NCBI RefSeq assembly: GCF_048320135.1
Contig: NZ_CP182947.1
Location: forward strand, 4,712,001 to 4,776,000
Direction: 5' to 3'
DNA length: 64,000 bases
Origin: Ideonella_A sakaiensis_A
GTDB taxonomy: Bacteria; Pseudomonadota; Gammaproteobacteria; Burkholderiales; Burkholderiaceae_C
Part shown: piece after piece, positions 63,027 to 64,000 of the stretch
How positions within the stretch are numbered: position 1 is the first letter of the stretch
Layout of the letters: each line of letters opens with the position of its first letter
Position numbers and translations under genes: made by a program
Notes under the pieces: model-generated
Told to the model about the DNA's origin: nothing
Databases searched by the model: none
Seen by the model: the letters and a program-made list of their open reading frames with translations, nothing else

Positions 63027-64000
63027 TTACTTGAACAGGTCCTTGACCCGATCCGACCAGGATTTCGACGTCGGCGAATGCTTGTCGCCACCCTTGCGGA
63101 AGGATTCGTCGAGTTCCTTCAGCAGCTTGCGCTGGTGCTCGGTCAGCTTGACCGGCGTCTCGACGCTGACGTGGCAATACAGGTCGCCGGGATAACTCGA
63201 GCGCACGCCCTTGATGCCCTTGCCGCGCAGCCGGAAGGTCTTGCCGTGCTGGGTGCCTTCGGGCAGCTCGATTTCGGCCTTGCCGTTCAGTGTCGGCACC
63301 TCGATCGTGCCGCCCAGTGCAACCGTCGTCAGCGATACCGGCACGCTGCAATGCAGATCGTCGCCATCACGTTCGAAGATCTCGTGCGGCTTGATGCGGA
63401 TCTCGATGTACAGGTCGCCCGGCGGGCCGCCGTTGGTTCCGGGCTCGCCATTGCCGGCCGATCGGATCCGCATGCCTTCGTTGATGCCGGCCGGAATCCG
63501 CACTTCCAGCGTCTTGTTCTTCTTCACCTTGCCCTGCCCGTGGCAGGTCATGCAGGGTTCCGGAATGATCTTGCCGCTGCCGCGGCAATGCGGGCAGGTC
63601 TGCTGGATGCTGAAGAAGCCCTGCCGCATCGTCACCTGGCCGCTGCCGCTGCAGGTTGCGCAGACCTTCGGTGTCGTGCCAGGTTTCGCCCCGCTGCCGT
63701 CGCAGGTCTCGCAGTTGTCCCAGGTCGGAATGCGGATCTGGCTTTCCTTGCCGTTGGCCGCCTCTTCGAGCGTGATCTCCATCGCATACGACAGGTCGCT
63801 GCCGCGGTAGACCTGCGCTCCGCCGCCGCGACGCTGGCCACCGGCGCCGAAGATGTCGCCGAAGATGTCGCCGAAAGCCTCGGCAAAACCGCCGAAGCCG
63901 TCTGCGCCCGGTCCGCCGCGGCCCATGTTCGGATCGACGCCGGCATGGCCGAACTGGTCGTAGGCGGCCCGCTTCTGCGGGTCGCTGAGCATTTCGTAGG
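63027..64000 (-). CDS. dnaJ: chaperone DnaJ, C-terminal part (truncated by window end)
   Basis: DnaK co-chaperone; the frame runs off the window at 64000, so most of the J domain with HPD is missing. The visible part starts in the J-domain end (YEMLSDPQKRAAYDQFGHAG), followed by a Gly/Phe region (GGFAEAFGDIFGDIFGAGGQ). Four CxxCxGxG zinc repeats follow (NCETCDGSG, VCATCSGSG, TCPHCRGSG, PCMTCHGQG), then the substrate-binding domains to the C-terminus. It converges with the radical SAM gene across 36 bp. dnaK would be expected upstream, outside the window. Confidence 0.97.
   Translation of the reverse strand, partial: YEMLSDPQKRAAYDQFGHAGVDPNMGRGGPGADGFGGFAEAFGDIFGDIFGAGGQRRGGGAQVYRGSDLSYAMEITLEEAANGKESQIRIPTWDNCETCDGSGAKPGTTPKVCATCSGSGQVTMRQGFFSIQQTCPHCRGSGKIIPEPCMTCHGQGKVKKNKTLEVRIPAGINEGMRIRSAGNGEPGTNGGPPGDLYIEIRIKPHEIFERDGDDLHCSVPVSLTTVALGGTIEVPTLNGKAEIELPEGTQHGKTFRLRGKGIKGVRSSYPGDLYCHVSVETPVKLTEHQRKLLKELDESFRKGGDKHSPTSKSWSDRVKDLFK

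Overview
The window is a stretch of chromosome from a GC-rich betaproteobacterium. The gene orders surE-pcm-nlpD-rlmD, carAB-greA-DUF4149 | yhbY | rlmE-ftsH-folP-glmM, pstSCAB-phoU-phoBR, rho-trxA, dnaX-ybaB-recR, mltD | yafS-rnhA and rpsF-priB-rpsR-rplI-dnaB are core proteobacterial. PriB, a type-B L31 and the sequence style fit Betaproteobacteria. A GC-rich intergenic element between narG and narH resembles repeats I associate with Burkholderiales; I cannot name the genus. There are no insertion sequences, phage genes, CRISPR arrays, tRNAs or rRNAs. The window is almost entirely housekeeping DNA plus one anaerobic respiration cluster.

Layout. 1-6.3 kb: the tail of a PLP trans-sulfuration enzyme, a repeat-built outer-membrane barrel, a two-component pair with a many-pass sensor, and a quinone-oxidoreductase-like enzyme. 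6.5-10.5 kb: surE-pcm-nlpD followed directly by rlmD, with no rpoS between them. 10.5-23 kb: a Bax-inhibitor-1 protein, a GlcG-like protein, carAB, greA, a DUF4149 membrane protein, yhbY diverging from rlmE across 20 bp, ftsH behind a heat-shock-like promoter, folP and glmM. 23-29.9 kb: the complete phosphate locus pstSCAB-phoU-phoB-phoR behind a clear Pho box. 29.9-33.8 kb (minus strand): trxA, rho, rpmE2 and a GT-C-like membrane protein. 34-37.2 kb: a pseudokinase-HDOD fusion, the SRP RNA gene and a divergent PurM-like gene. 37.2-43.5 kb: dnaX-ybaB-recR, mltD, a YafS-type methyltransferase and rnhA. 43.7-47.7 kb: a small exported protein, rpsF-priB-rpsR-rplI, dnaB and a cupin. 47.8-61.7 kb (minus strand): the nitrate respiration cluster narX-narL-narK1-narK2-narG-narH-narJ-narI, ending with a parvulin and a 136-residue protein. 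61.8-64 kb: an SOS-type radical SAM gene and most of dnaJ, cut by the window edge.

How the genes work together. NarX senses nitrate through a recognisable P-box and signals to NarL. NarK1 and NarK2 move nitrate and nitrite, and NarGHI reduces nitrate at the membrane with NarJ as assembly chaperone. PstSCAB imports phosphate and, through PhoU, holds PhoR/PhoB off; PhoB then acts back on the Pho box before pstS. FtsH and DnaJ belong to the heat-shock and quality-control set.

The points most worth a second look are the LexA box lying on the promoter of an apparently leaderless radical SAM gene, the inverted repeats filling the narL-narK1 gap, the pseudokinase-HDOD fusion, the atypical PurM, the missing rpoS, and -10 elements set 6-9 nt before several start codons. 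No wholly new multi-gene system is visible.
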